Assembly: GCA_012064385.1 (NCBI GenBank)
Contig: QRDG01000240.1
Coordinates: 975,332 to 1,039,331 of the forward strand
DNA length: 64,000 bases
Direction of reading: 5' to 3'
Source: Puccinellia tenuiflora
Lineage: Eukaryota > Streptophyta > Magnoliopsida > Poales > Poaceae
The notes under the pieces were generated by a model. It searched no databases. It saw only the letters and a list, made by a program, of their open reading frames with translations, and was not told the DNA's origin. Shown piece by piece: positions 10,851 to 22,349 of this stretch (its first letter is position 1; every line of letters begins with the position of its first letter). The translations under genes and the position numbers were made by a program.

Positions 10851-11666
10851 GAGCATCTCCACATCGGCACCCCCCAATTCTTGTCCGGCACCCCCCTACT
10901 TTGTGTCCGCTTTAAATGGTGTCAGACCAGTGTCAGGCACATTTTTTTATGCCTACCACACCGGCACCCCCAAACGACACACCCGGGCAATGGAGGTGGA
11001 GGCGTAGGGGGCGGACCTCTAGCCCAGGTCGCCTCCCGTTCGAGCCTCCGAACGCGTCGTGTCTAGTTGGGACGTTCGCAGCACGTCGCGGACAACTCGT
11101 CAAGGCGGCGGCGGCCCTCGTGGTCCTCCACTGTCGGCCTGACAACGGCACCGCGGTGGCCAGACATGTTTGTGTGTGAGTGGAAGGGAACAGGGGCAGT
11201 GGTGGAGTGTGTGGGAGTATGGAGGGCCGGTGGTGGCATTTTAAAAGCCAACCGTAGGAGCAGAGGTGAGTGCGCCATCAAAACGCAAATGGCATGCTGA
11301 CCGCTGCGTGGGCTCTGCGGCGCTATGACGAGGCAACGCTTCACTGCGTCTTCCACCTCGTAGACCTATGCTTTGACCAGCAGTTGAATCGCTTCTCCGC
11401 TTGCATCGTTGAATCACTACGGCTCGCTGCATCGATGCGTCGCCTACATGACATAGCTCGTCTGTATTACAGTGGGCCATCCCTACCGGAGGCTTGGTGC
11501 GGACGCGGACCGGCACCGTCGAGCCGGCCCCCAAATTAAAGGCCCACTCGGCAGTGCCGAACATGATTTGGATCGGGCGGGACTTTTAGGGTGCCGCTGT
11601 TACCAATTTTTCTATCCGACATCCAACGGACTTTTAGGGGGTCCTTTAGGGTCGATGAAGATGGTC
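10851..11666. mobile_element. Non-autonomous PIF/Harbinger element, 816 bases
   Basis: The left end is GAGCATCTCCACATCGG and the right end, inverted, is GACCATCTTCATCG. TAA flanks both sides (10848-10850 and 11667-11669), the usual Harbinger target duplication. The interior is GC-rich without a recognisable transposase. It abuts the next Harbinger element with a single shared TAA. Alternatively 10851-13748 may once have been one element. Confidence 0.65.
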
Positions 11667-11669
11667 TAA

Positions 11670-13748
11670 GAGCATCTCCACCGGGGGTCGTAAAAGGGGC
11701 CCTAAAGCCCCTTTTGGGTGCCAGACAGAAAAATCGCCCACCTTGGTCCAGCCCAAAAACCTAATCGGCACCACGAACCGGGCCTCTAACTTTGGGGGCC
11801 GCCTTCGCGGTGTCGGACACTGTCCGGCTCACGCCTCAGACAGCTATGGCCCGCCCGTTATAAACACGAAACGAACCGGTAGCCATTTATGCTTCCACCC
11901 CTCCATCCTGTATTTCTTGCCTGGCGATTCGCGCTACCGCCTCCACCCTCGCCGTAGCCATCTCCGCCGCTCCCATCTCCACTGCCGCTTGTCATCCCCA
12001 ACCGCCACACTCGCCGCGGCTCCCTGGCAAGGCCGACCTTCTTTCTTCTCCGGCGCAAACTCTTCCCTACCGGCGCGACCAGTTAGTCCCTCCCTCCTGC
12101 CCGCAAGGTGTTTGGTTGTTTACCGACAATCCATTCTTTCATGATTGCTGACGTTTCGGTGCTTGATTAGGCTACAGACTCCGGTGATGAAATGATGTTT
12201 CACCAAATGACGGAAGAGATGAGTGCACTTGAAATGGATGATCAGGAGAATGAAGAGGTCATCCGCATTCGTGTGGAGGCGGTGGAGGAGGAGAAAGCCG
12301 AACCCATGCGTGGGGGATCTAGGCCTAGAAAGAAGACCAACGTGAACCGGGTTCAGGCGATGGGACATATGATGTTGTTTAATGATAATTTTGCGTACCA
12401 GCCGACAAACAACGAGGTTGCTTTTCGCCTGCGCTTCAGGATGCATGGAGGTTTATTCATGAAAATTGTGCATGGTGTACGAGAATATGATCAATACTTT
12501 GAGCTAAAGAGAGACTGCACCGGACTTCTTGGATTCTCATCTATTCAAAAATGCTCTGTTACTTTACGGTGTCTTGCATATGGGGCTTCCGCAGATTCTA
12601 TGGTCGACTACTACTGTATGTCTGAGTCGACAGCTACTAAAACCACTTACATATTTTGAAGGCGGTGAATGTGGTGTTTGGACCCAAGTATGTGAGAGAA
12701 CCAAATGCTCAAGACACTGCTCGGCTCATGGCAGTAACTGAAGCAAGAGGTTTTCCAGGGATGCTTGGGAGCATCGATTGCATGCATTGGAAGTGGAAGA
12801 ATTATCCATACGTTTGACAGGGGACGTATAAAGGGGGACATCTTGGAGCATGCAGTGTAGTACTTGAAGCGGTGGCCGACTATGATACGTGTGTTTGGCA
12901 TGCTTTCTTTTGTATGGCCGGTGCTCAAAACGATATCAATGTGTTGCAACGTTCTCCGGTCTTTTCCATACTTGCGAATGGTCAAGCTCAGAATGTAACT
13001 TTGAGATCAATGGTCATCTGTATAGCAATGGATACTACCTAGCGGATGGCATCTATCCAACATATTCTACATTTGTGAAGACCATTCGCAACCATGACCC
13101 TTCGGCAAAGAAATATTTTTCAAAAAGACAAGAGAGTGCTCGGAAAGATGTGGAGCGAGCGTTTCGTGTGCTTCAAGCCCAGTTTGCGGTCATCAGGTAT
13201 CCTTCTCTATTATGGACGGTAGAATATGTGGGAGATCATGAATGCTTGTATTATTATGCACAATATGATCATCGAGAGTGAACGCGATCCTACCGTACTT
13301 TTACCGCCCGAGCTTCCAGATGACCATTATGTTCGGAACCCGTTTGATGGCCAGGATCAACTTGAACCGGTGGTGCCCGGCGTGACGCAAAACTTTTCGA
13401 AATTTCTCGCAATGCATCAAGAAATTTATGATGGAGTTGCGCATCAACAACTGCAGTATGATTTAGTGGCGCATTTGTGGGAGCGCCATGGCGGAGAGGG
13501 TGATGGCCTTGTTTGAAGCAGAATTTATTTAGAGGATTTAAACTTTAATGTTATAATAACTAGAATTTTACCCGTACCAACTATGCAATATTTTTGTATG
13601 TTTGGATCAAAATTTAGCTTTGGGGATTTCGTTTAGTGGGTGCCGATATGGAAGGCGTAAAAAAAAGCGGCGGACAAGTGTCGGACACTCTAAAGGGGCC
13701 TCTAATTAGGATATGCCGGACACAATTTAGACGCTCGCAGAGATGCTC
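11670..13748 (+). mobile_element. PIF/Harbinger element with decayed transposase
   Basis: The ends are GAGCATCTCCACCGGGGG and, inverted, GAGCATCTCTGCGAGCG. TAA target duplications lie at 11667-11669 and 13749-13751. The 2079-base element carries one transposase gene; the usual second gene (Myb-like ORF1) was not recognised. Subterminal stretches rich in GTCCGG and CCCCTTT occur at both ends. Confidence 0.85.
12192..13516 (+). pseudogene. Harbinger transposase (plant transposon protein family)
   Basis: Frame one (12192-12659) has an acidic N-terminus followed by RLRFRMHGGLFMKIV and CAYGASADSMVDYYCMSEST, conserved in plant Harbinger transposases. Coding then continues in other frames. The first catalytic Asp is in MLGSIDCMHWKWKNYP (about 12755-12810), followed by a TGA where the family has Trp. 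The second Asp is in FCMAGAQNDINVLQRS (about 12905-12955). The Glu is in DVERAFRVLQAQFAVI (about 13150-13200). The C-terminus is 13226-13516. The DDE order is intact, but frameshifts and stops make it a pseudogene. Its role was excision and insertion of the surrounding element. Confidence 0.85.
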
Positions 13749-13751
13749 TAA

Positions 13752-14158
13752 ATAGTGAAGTCTAATGTGTACTTCGGCAGTTGCGTCGTGCTGACCGGAT
13801 CTGTCAGATCATCCCCTGACCTCGTTCATGACCTCTCCTACAACAACCTCTTTGCTTTGGCTCGCCGGCCGTCAGCCTCATCGCGCGAGTTTGTGAACTC
13901 TGAGTAATCATTCTTGTTGTGATGCTTGTAGACTTGTAGTAATCCTTCCGCTGTGCTGCATGTAGTGTCAAAATATGACTGATAGAATCGACACAACTGT
14001 AATGTTTTCTCTCTGATCCCAGCCAGCGGTGATTGTTCGTCCTGCCAGGTCCAGCAACACTATAGGGCTCCATGCACTGGACAAGCATGGGATTCTTCAA
14101 ACATTTTTATCCAGAACAACCTAATCTTTCGATGCTAAGTTTGATTTTCAGTTTTATC
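13752..14158. other. No gene seen
   Basis: Spacer between the Harbinger element and the second CACTA element. No recognisable ORF or repeat. Confidence 0.5.
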
Positions 14159-14667
14159 TTACACTAGTAGAAAAATAGCCTTTTGTCCCGGTTGGTTTGG
14201 GCCATTGGTCCCGGTTCCCCAACCGGGACGAATCAATCGGGACGAATGCTCGTCCCGGTTGGGACACCAACCGGGACGAATGGGGGGGGGCACGTGGCCC
14301 GGCCACAGGCAGCAGGGGCGGAGGCTTTCGTCCCGGTTCGTATTACGAACCGGGACTATTGTCCCGTCAGATTTTACTTTTTCCAAAAATTTCAGAAAAT
14401 TGTTTAAATTTATAAAATAAATAATGCTTATTCTATAATTCATAAAAATATGAATAAAATACCAAAATGTTCAGAAAAATAAGACCTATTTAATTATGAA
14501 AAATGCATGCATGTTTAAAAAACTTAAATTAAATATTTCTTAGAACTACAAAAATGGCACTACTAGTTAAATAAGAGGAACCACTATTACACATCATCGC
14601 CACGAATATATATATTACACACATCTCATTCGTCGTCCTACATATATACATCTCTCTTACACTCTCC

Positions 14668-15608
14668 CTATTTAATTTCAACCTTACAGTAGAATTCTCC
14701 TTTCGGATCTAGGACCTCTGCAAGTAAGAATCCGGCAAATTCCTCTTGAATTGCTCGTATGCGATCGTGTGGTAGAAGGCCATCCCGCAACCGTTCGATC
14801 TAATTAAAAAAGTGTCAATATATATGAATGAAAGTAAACAGAATTGATGGCAATAAACTAAATTATGAATATTGCATACGCACTTTAAGTTGTTCTAAGA
14901 TTCTGCCCTTCTCACAGCACGTCTGACGAATGAACTCGCAGACGTAGTATCCACATAAATGATTCCCGCTTCCCTGGCTCAAGCACTTTACGGGAACAGA
15001 GTTCGATCAAAAAATGGTAATGGTATTGAAATAGAATCAAAGAGATGCGCGGATCTAGATAGTGGTACTTACATTTATTGGTTGAAATGTAAGCTCCTTC
15101 GCCCATTCACCCCTAGCCCTGGCGGTGAATCGTTTCCAAGCCCTGCCCGGCAAAGAAAATGAATAAAGGAGTTATATATTAATTACTTGCTATCAGTAAA
15201 TGAACGGAAAGTTGCCGATAATGCCATAATGATTGAAATTACCTCTGGAGGCATTCCTGCATGTCCGCCCACTTCTCAAGGGGTTTATGTAAGGAGTCCA
15301 TGACTTGTACTACTCCTTTGTTAGGCATAATGATTAGCAGAATAAAGTGAAAGCTGCGCACGCATAAGTCATCAATTATACACTTAACATCGAGAAATTA
15401 AGCGAAATAAAATATGTAGAAGACAGTAACACTTACTTGAAGTTGTAAGGAAATAATATTTCTCTTTGATTTCGTTGAACCGTAACGCATTTACCAAGTT
15501 ATTCTCGGTTTGGTCGTAAAAATCAAGTAGACTTTTTTCATGAATGGTATTTGGATCAACGAACCCAATATCATAGATTTGTCCTCTTTTGCATTCGAGA
15601 ATCTTCAT
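14668..15608 (-). CDS. Ulp1/C48 peptidase-like second gene of the CACTA element, C-terminal part, five exons
   Basis: On the minus strand, exon-like blocks join at GT-AG sites. The exons are roughly 15608-15437 (ILECKRGQIYDIGFVDPN), 15353-15243 (FHFILLIIMPNKGVVQVMDS), 15142-15073 (RARGEWAKELTFQPIN), about 14991-14884 (QGSGNHLCGYYVCEFIRQTC) and 14799-14668 (AIQEEFAGFLLAEVLDPKGE), with a TAG stop at 14668-14670. His in FHFILLI, Asp in VMDSL, Gln in QGSG and Cys in NHLCGYY match the C48 catalytic set. The family cleaves SUMO-like modifiers; why CACTA elements carry it is unknown. The exons look undamaged, but the upstream part of the gene has been deleted, so a normal start is missing. Strong as homology, moderate on exact boundaries. 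Confidence 0.75.
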
Positions 15609-15679
15609 TCTGCATAATTAATATAGTGATAAGTAAGATAATTATAAATGCAATGAACGAGGTGAGCTAGGTAGAGAAC

Positions 15680-16727
15680 TGTCATCATAATGAACTTCCG
15701 CTTCATGCACAACCAAGGAGGAAGGTTGTAGATACATAGAGTCACGGGCCAGGTGCTGTGACTGCAGCTCTGCTCCCCAAAAGGATTCATGCCGTCTGTA
15801 CTTAGACCAAACCATAAGTTCCTTGCTTCACCTGCAAAGTCCGGGAACTCTCTCTCGATTTTTCTCCATTGAGACCCATCGGCGGGGTGTCTCAACTTCC
15901 CGTCTTTCTTACGCTCTTCTTTGTGCCATCGCAACAACATGGCATGCTCTCTGTTTCTGAACAGACGTTTCAACCGTGGTATTATAGGAGCATACCACAT
16001 AACCTTAGCAGGAATCTTCTTCCTGACGGGCTCGTCATCGCCCTCAACATCACCAGGATCATCTTGTCTGATCTTGTATCGCAGTGCATTGCATACCGGA
16101 CATGCATCCAAATTCTCATACTCCTCACCGCGGTAAAGGATGCAGTCATTGATGCATGCATGTATCTTCTGCACATCTAATCCTAGAGGGCAGATAGCCT
16201 TCTTTGCTTCGTACGTAGTCTCGGGCAGTTCGTTATCCTTTGGAAGACAACAACTTTTTGTGATCCTCTAGCATGGCCTCCAACTTCAGCTTCTCCTTTT
16301 CTGTATCGCATTCTCGTTGTACATCGGAAATGACCCGACCAAGACCATCAGCATGCTCATCTGGCGTCCGTTGTTCTTCACCACCTTCTTCTTCATTGTC
16401 TTCCATCGCAGTATCACCGTATTCTTCAGAGAACATACGATAGTTCTCATCATCATTTTCTTCTTCATCGTCTTCCATCATAACCCCTCTTTCTCCGTGC
16501 TTGGTCCAACAATTATAGCTGGGCATGAAACCTCTCCGAAGCAGGTGGCCTTGAATGGTTCTCGACGAAGAGTGCTCCTTAACGTTCCGACAGTCCACAC
16601 ATGGACAAGGTATAAAACCATCATATTTGTTTGCCTCAGCCACATGGATAAATTTATGCAGGCCTGTAATAAAATCAGAACTGCGTCGGTCGCCGTACAT
16701 CCATCGCTGCCGTTCATCCATCTGCAT
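15680..16727 (-). pseudogene. TNP2-type transposase N-terminal part, internally deleted
   Basis: Coding starts MQMDERQRWMYGDRRSSDFI (16727) with a transposase-associated domain (FIPCPCVDCRN, IQGHLLRRGFMPSY) and an acidic stretch, then breaks at about 16245 after LEDHKKLL. Coding resumes in another frame at the KIHACINDCILYRGEEYENL block (16174), followed by DACPVCNALRY, STDGMNPFG and LCMKRKFIMM. The catalytic core after that point is missing; the sequence passes into what looks like the intron before the Ulp1 exons. So only about the first third of TNP2 remains and no transposase can be made. Mobility would have needed an autonomous partner. Confidence 0.85.
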
Positions 16728-17415
16728 ATCATATAATTAAGTTTATCAAATACAATTAGAATAACATATTGAATACTGAAATGACCACCGTACATCGACA
16801 CATGCAATATTTCTGTATCAATTATAGATGAGAAGGATAAAGTTGCTAACCTCGGTCGAGGATATCATTTTGTGTGAACTTAAGTGTGGCTCGGGCATTT
16901 CATCGAACACATCTTATGCGTGGCAAAGGAAAAAAAATCTAGCACCCACTTCCCACCAATCCGAGCAAAAAAAATAACACAGTAGAGAAGAAGACGGAGG
17001 TTACGTACGTATATAGGCAGGGGAGGGTCATTCATCCCGGTTCGTGGCACGAACCGGGACCAAAGCTCGGACATTCGTCCCGGTTCGTGCTACGAACCGG
17101 GACGAAAGCCTCGCGACAGCTTGGTCCCGGTTCGTAGCACGAACCGGGACGAATAACCCCAACTGAACCGGGACGAATGCCTCACGGGGGCCTGGCAGCT
17201 CGAACCGGGACCAATGCTTGGCATTGGTCCCGGTTTATCAGTCAACCGGGATGAATGCAAATTCGGCCTCTGTCCGAAAGGGTGTTTTTCTACTAGTGTT
17301 AGGACAAATCTTTGTATAGCAAATTTTAACATGTACAGAACTAATTATTTTTCCGATATGACATGAACACAGAACACAATAGCATTAAAACAAAGTTTGT
17401 GCAGTTCTTCATGTG

Positions 17416-17809
17416 CGGAATCCACTTTGGAACCCAGGTGCATATGGACCCGGCATTTGAAAACCAAAGTTCAAAATATAAAAAAAATGAAATAAAATTT
17501 TGTGGATACAACTTCACATTTTATGTGTTTACAAATTAGTTTCATGAAGTTTTGACATTTTATATGACCTGTGTAAAAAAGATAAAAATATGTCATGTGA
17601 AAAGGCTTATTTTAACACCAATTTTTGTATTTTTTACATAGACCATAAAAAAAATCAGTTTTTTTTTACAAAAGGACTTGGTGAACATATATGATATCAA
17701 GATTTATGCGCAAACATTTCTCTGCAATTTTTTTGACATTTCGAGACACGTCTAAAATAGTTTTTAAAAACCGGGTGCATTTGCGCCCGGAAGGCAAAAC
17801 ACACCCCCT
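17416..17809. mobile_element. Mutator-type MITE, copy 1 (TSD CTTCATGTG)
   Basis: A 394-base AT-rich block has inverted ends about 37 bases long, roughly 60 percent alike; the best part is GGTGCATATGGACCCGG against GGCGCAAATGCACCCGG. CTTCATGTG flanks it at 17407-17415 and 17810-17818. A nine-base duplication indicates the Mutator superfamily. No ORF. Copies 2 and 3 in this window share the end pattern. Confidence 0.75.
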
Positions 17810-17965
17810 CTTCATGTGAACTATTCAAGTAGCGACCTGCTTAAAAATAAGTATAAGTTGCACTGGGAGTAATATCTAAAAGAGCTGAGCACTTTATGGA
17901 CTTAAGTTTGCAATGGTTTTGACAATACCCTGTACTTACACACCTTCTTGTTTTCTATAGTACTA

Positions 17966-18053
17966 CCTCTCTCCGGATTTAAGCGTAATTTATATAGGGC
18001 ATTTGTACTAACTTAGTTCAAACTTCAGAACCTATAAATCGGGACGGAGAGAG
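17966..18053. mobile_element. Short, degenerate Stowaway-like MITE
   Basis: Ends CCTCTCTCCGGATTTAAG and (inverted) CTCTCTCCGTCCCGATTTA are similar, each flanked by TA. At 88 bases it is at the short end of the group. The flanks (17819-17965 and 18056-18182) hold nothing recognisable. Confidence 0.5.
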
Positions 18054-18182
18054 TACAACTTACAATGAGAGATTAAAGTTTTCTTACTCGATATTGTACT
18101 TGCACAAATGACCCGGACTGGAGCTTACGTAGTACTGAATATGAACTTCGGAATTTAACTTTGCAATAATTGTGCTTTAAAT

Positions 18183-19240
18183 TTAATGCGCTTGTAATTT
18201 ATTTTTTAAATGGGGAACGAAGCCCCGGTCTCTGCATCGAAATGATGCACTCAACCTTTTTTTATTGCATAGTTCAGAAAGATACAAAGAAAAAAACCAG
18301 AGACAACATGCCCCACGATAGAAACTCCACAAGACTATGACTAACCATATGGTAAAAGACAAAAACACACAACTTTTAGGTAAAGCATTTAAGAAGGAAA
18401 AGCCGCACGTGCGCCGCTGATGACTAGTCCAACCTAAGATCGACCCGGTATTTCATCCTCAAAGAAAAGTTTCGAGTAATCACCTTAAGGACACGATGCA
18501 AGCGCACGTCAACATTGTCAAAAATGTTTCCACCGTATTATACAAACTCAAAGTTGAAGCAATTACCATCGTCACCTTCACTGACCGGATGTCGCTATAT
18601 TGAAAGCCGATGATGTCCCATAGCACCATGCCTCCAGCCACTGTCACACCACCTTCGATCGAGCACTTGACACCACAGAGCAGACATCGTGCGTAGCAGC
18701 TCCCATGATCAGGTATAACTTAACGCCTCCATGTGAGACACCACATCGCTAGTTCGCTACCGCCGGCCAGACATGACTTAACAACTCCTCCGAACTTGTC
18801 GTAAGTAGTACCTATCACGTTATAGCTAATGCGTCAAATATTTACCAGCTCGTGACCATGTAAATTCTCGTGGTCACCCTTTGCGCATATTTAAGATTTT
18901 CTATCTTTCATAGAAATTAAATATTCAGAACCTTTGTAGTCTGAATATTTCTTGCACACCATTTGCATATATTAGTTTTTGCCTCATGAAAGCAACTAAG
19001 TACAGGTCCGACCCTGATGAATTTAAGTGTGTCCACATCAATGGTCAGTGTTTGGCTTACTTGTTCTTTGACTGAAAATACACGGGTGCTCCGTCAGATA
19101 GTCATATGTTCACATGTAGAAGTCATGCTTGTTTTGTCGTAATGAATGTGTGGTGTTTCCATTCAGCTACAGAATTGATAGGTCTTGCTGAGTTCATGCT
19201 TATGCATGTATGATGTATGTTGCATCGAGCTAAAGATTAT
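18183..19240 (-). other. No gene; antisense retroelement-like tail at left
   Basis: Read on the minus strand, 18285-18195 contains ATGCATCATTTCGATGCAG then GAGACCGGGGCTTCGTTCCC and an A-rich end. This is very like the 3' tails of grass LINEs, including the one at 38880-38940. The rest (to about 18800) is GC-richer without an ORF, possibly the non-coding body of the same retrocopy. From 18800 to 19240 nothing is recognised. Confidence 0.4.
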
Positions 19241-20416
19241 CTTTGTTTACTCGGGTGGATGAAAACCTGCAGATTCATAGTGCACCAGGAGTGAGGTAGG
19301 ATGGCTGATGACCTTTCTAGATGAACGAGACATTGTGGATGTCGCATAAGGTGCCATCGTTGGCAGTACTTCGGCAATATGCCGAAGTCGAAACTGGTGG
19401 CGCAATGGATGAACAGGGTACAAGAAGTCACAATGTAGTGGTGGAAGAATTATCCTCTGTGAAGATCAAGAAGTGCCCCTTCAGTGGCAATAACCAGCAG
19501 TTAGTCGACTTACTGCAGGTCATGCGATGCTGCAGACCGATGAAGGATCATGGATGGGATTGTACTAGAATTGATTATCGATGTAAATCTTTATCATGAA
19601 CCGCAAAATTAATTTGGTAAATGTGCATGTTAGATTTTCAAAGTTTCATGGTAACTACTGATGAAACATGATGACTGCAAGTGAAGTCTGCGTCAAAGCT
19701 AAGGTCGTATTCCTTTATCTGTAACATCCAAACAAGGTTTGGATTTCATTTAGTTTTCAGATTTCCACCTGGTAGCCAAACACAAAAATTTGACAAGGAA
19801 TCGAAATTTTCAATAATTCCAATTCTAGTATAAATGGTATTGGAGTGCAATTAAATTCCTCAAATCCAGTTCATGTCTCCCAAACGAGGTGGAAAGATCA
19901 ATGTGCATCACTGTCTCTTAGCCAAGTCACAAATCTGTGGAACGAAGGGGAGTTTTTTATGCATTGAGTGATAATTTTGTTTGGTTACATATGGAACTCT
20001 GAAAATTACCCCAAAATGAAATTTTGTCCAAACTGAACCAAGTTTGCGGTGTTTGAAACTGAAACGAGATAAGTTTGCAAAATAGTTCTGCAAGACATGA
20101 ACGAACAGAATAACTCTTCCGAGTGGATGTTGGTTACCGCCCCAAAAAAACAGTTATACATCAAGATGCATCCTCTGACAAAAATCAAATCTTGATATTG
20201 CTATTGTTAATCTGCAAACATCATCGCCATTCTAAAATTCTAGTTTCAGTTTGATCTGAAGTTCTGAACAACATAGATTGATATATCTCCACAAACTGCA
20301 TTCAGGAAGATCCTGAAAGATCTATGCTCGCAACCATCCATCTCCTAACAAATAGTATGACCCAAGAAGGGTAATTTTTGAACCTGAATCAATCAAGCAA
20401 CACCTTCTTACTCAGC
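19241..20416. other. No supported gene; 3' flank of phosphatase gene
   Basis: A 92-codon plus-strand ORF (19321-19599) has no recognisable domain. The segment 19690-19895 contains AACAAGGTTTGG and CTCCCAAACGAGG near its ends, a pattern common in MITEs, but no target duplication was found. The last few hundred bases are probably 3' UTR and flank of the minus-strand phosphatase gene. Confidence 0.4.
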
Positions 20417-21346
20417 TCAGTTCGCCGTAACGAGATCCTTGTAGTACCTGAGTGCGTCCCGGGTGTCGTCGAACCCTGCAGCGACGTCCAGAAATCCCAT
20501 CACCTTCTGCAGCTCCTGGTCATCGGCGTTGTCAGTGAAGGGCGCCACCGGGAGGGCGTTCTCTGGCTGCAGGGAGTAGGCGTTTGGGTTGTCGTCGACG
20601 ATGATGGCGCAGCCCAGAGCCCGGCCGGTGGCGGACAGGTCCTTGACGAGCCTGCCGTCCCCGTCGTCGCGGCAGGCGCCGCGGTAGAGGCGGTGCGCAA
20701 TCAGCGCGCCCGCGGGGTCGAGGCGGTCGAGCACGAGAGATGCGTACTGCTCCAGCCCCGCGGTGAAGATGACGACCTCGAAGGCCTCCGCCGCCGCGCG
20801 GAGGAAGTCGTCGACCCCCGGGCGCTTGCAGACGTAGAAGGTGATCGCCTGGCCGCAGATGACGGGCCGCACGGTGAAGTCGTAGCGCGCCGGCACAGGG
20901 TCGGTCTGGGAGTGGATGAGCGTCTCGTCGAGGTCCAGGAAAAGAGTCTTCTTTCCCGGATCTGACGGCGGCGGAAGCGAGGCGGCATGGACCCTGGTCG
21001 GCCGCTGAGCATGGGGCGAGAGCAGCGACGGGGTTGGGGGCGAAGAGGGGCGGAGGCGTTGGAACCCGGCAGCTGAGGCCCTCCGCTTGGTCGGGGAGCC
21101 GATGATGGCGAGGCGGGCGAAGATCTTGATGAGGCGGCGGCGGCAGAAACGAACGGAGCGGTCGAAGGAGGAGGCCACGGCGGCGGGGGCGGCCGCGAGG
21201 GACGTGAGTGGGGATGCCTTCCGTTTGGTGGTGGACAGGCGGCGACCCCCACGGAAGGCCTGGCGGCGCCTCCCCGTCGGCGACGGCGACGGCTTGGCGG
21301 GGCTGGGCCTCGGCGCCGGTGCCTTCGTGGGCGTCCTCGACACCAT
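20417..21346 (-). CDS. SCP/FCP1-like (NIF domain) HAD phosphatase, CTD small phosphatase-like
   Basis: An intronless 309-codon ORF. Residues 1-130 are basic and rich in Pro, Ser and Ala with low complexity, perhaps a targeting or disordered region. The catalytic domain covers about 133-305. LFLDLDETLIHS carries the DxDxT signature (Asp138 nucleophile, Asp140), VVIFTAG gives the motif II Thr195, RLVKDLS the motif III Lys235, and AIIVDDNP the Asp251-Asp252 pair. KRPGVDDFL (174-182) and the final DALRYYKDL are also typical. The family dephosphorylates phospho-Ser/Thr, classically on the RNA polymerase II C-terminal domain; the substrate here is unknown. The start is the first in-frame ATG. Coding is very GC-rich, as in many grass single-exon genes. 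All key residues are present and no damage is seen, so this is the most convincing host gene in the window. Confidence 0.93.
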   Translation of the reverse strand: MVSRTPTKAPAPRPSPAKPSPSPTGRRRQAFRGGRRLSTTKRKASPLTSLAAAPAAVASSFDRSVRFCRRRLIKIFARLAIIGSPTKRRASAAGFQRLRPSSPPTPSLLSPHAQRPTRVHAASLPPPSDPGKKTLFLDLDETLIHSQTDPVPARYDFTVRPVICGQAITFYVCKRPGVDDFLRAAAEAFEVVIFTAGLEQYASLVLDRLDPAGALIAHRLYRGACRDDGDGRLVKDLSATGRALGCAIIVDDNPNAYSLQPENALPVAPFTDNADDQELQKVMGFLDVAAGFDDTRDALRYYKDLVTAN

Positions 21347-22349
21347 CGCGCAAAGCCCTACTGCTGCTGCTTCGCCGCTTCTGCTGGATCTAGGATTCTG
21401 GAGCTGTGGGAGAGTGAGGGGAGTGGGATGCAGTGTGAGGTTGGTTTTTGAGTTCTTGCGGAGGGAGAATTTGCAATTGCAACGGTCGGAAGGGGAGGAT
21501 TGGAAATGGAAATCGTGTGCGATTTGAATCGCGAAGGAGGAGGCAACGGTCGGGTTGGACCTTGTACAAACGACACACCCCTCGGCTGGACTTCCAGTGG
21601 AACATGAATAAAATCACACTTACTGTGAATATACTTTTTCATTTTTTTGAGATGTACTTTTTTCATTTCTTTGAGAGTGCTTATTTTGAACATACCAATG
21701 TTTCATTTTTGTTCATATTTTCCGGATTAAATAATGGTGCATCCTCACGTGCTGCCCCAAAGTTTTACTTTTATAAAGTTGAACACTCGCAAATTCAAAC
21801 AAACGACTCGATTTTCATTCAAAACAGACATAATACAACGAAATTAAACTAAATTTTAAACTAAACCTAATTTAGGTGTTGGGAGAGGGCTCGCTGAATT
21901 CAGCCTCGCCCTCGTTCGCCGCTGGCTCGACACCGTGAGAGGGTTCAGCCACGACGCCGTTCACCCCGATAGGACTCCATGAAACAGGGTCGGCGAAGTA
22001 GGAGGGATGATTGTCTGCTCCACTCCGATCGGCCCACACTCTCGCCACATGACTCTCTTTCGCCTCCTCCACCAGCACCGCTCGCCGCGACCCTCTCCAG
22101 CTCTGCTTCTACTTCGCGTGCCCGATGTTGAGGCTCCTCCATCGCTGAACATTATTTGCAAATACATGTGATTTTTAAGTGCATCTAATTGTTCTAGATG
22201 CATGAAGATTTATAATATGTATGAAAATCATTTGTAAGCTATATGAATAATACTTTTATGATACATGAACTTTGTTTAATCATATATAGGAAACATCATT
22301 TTCTAACATATAATTTTTTTAGACATGTGAACATTTACTCTTGTACATA
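21347..22349. other. Upstream flank of phosphatase gene; weak coding-like block on minus strand
   Basis: 21347-21600 is presumably promoter and 5' UTR of the phosphatase; no clear TATA box was identified. At 21872-22140 the minus strand has a GC-rich open stretch (ADRSGADNHPSYFADPVSWS, then acidic residues and a stop) that looks like the end of a protein, but I do not recognise it and upstream sequence is AT-rich. The rest is AT-rich without features. Confidence 0.35.

Larger units (their letters stand above)
14162..17298 (-). mobile_element. Complete CACTA element, internally deleted, TSD TTA
   Basis: The left end CACTAGTAGAAAAA and right end TTTTTCTACTAGTG are perfect inverted repeats, flanked by TTA (14159-14161 and 17299-17301). 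Subterminal repeats built from TCCCGGTTCGTAGCACGAAC and shorter forms occupy about 14185-14370 and 17030-17250. The minus strand carries a truncated TNP2 transposase followed by an Ulp1/C48 protease-like gene. At 3137 bases it is far shorter than full-length relatives, and two deletion junctions can be placed. Confidence 0.93.

Noticed and set aside
19321..19599. 92-codon plus-strand ORF
   Set aside because: No recognisable motif and no supporting signal; kept only as a note in the gap entry.
20378..21527. Long plus-strand ORFs (20378-20965, 21087-21527) and alternative minus frames over the phosphatase gene
   Set aside because: They are open only because the region is very GC-rich; none has a domain, while the 20417-21346 frame has all HAD phosphatase motifs.
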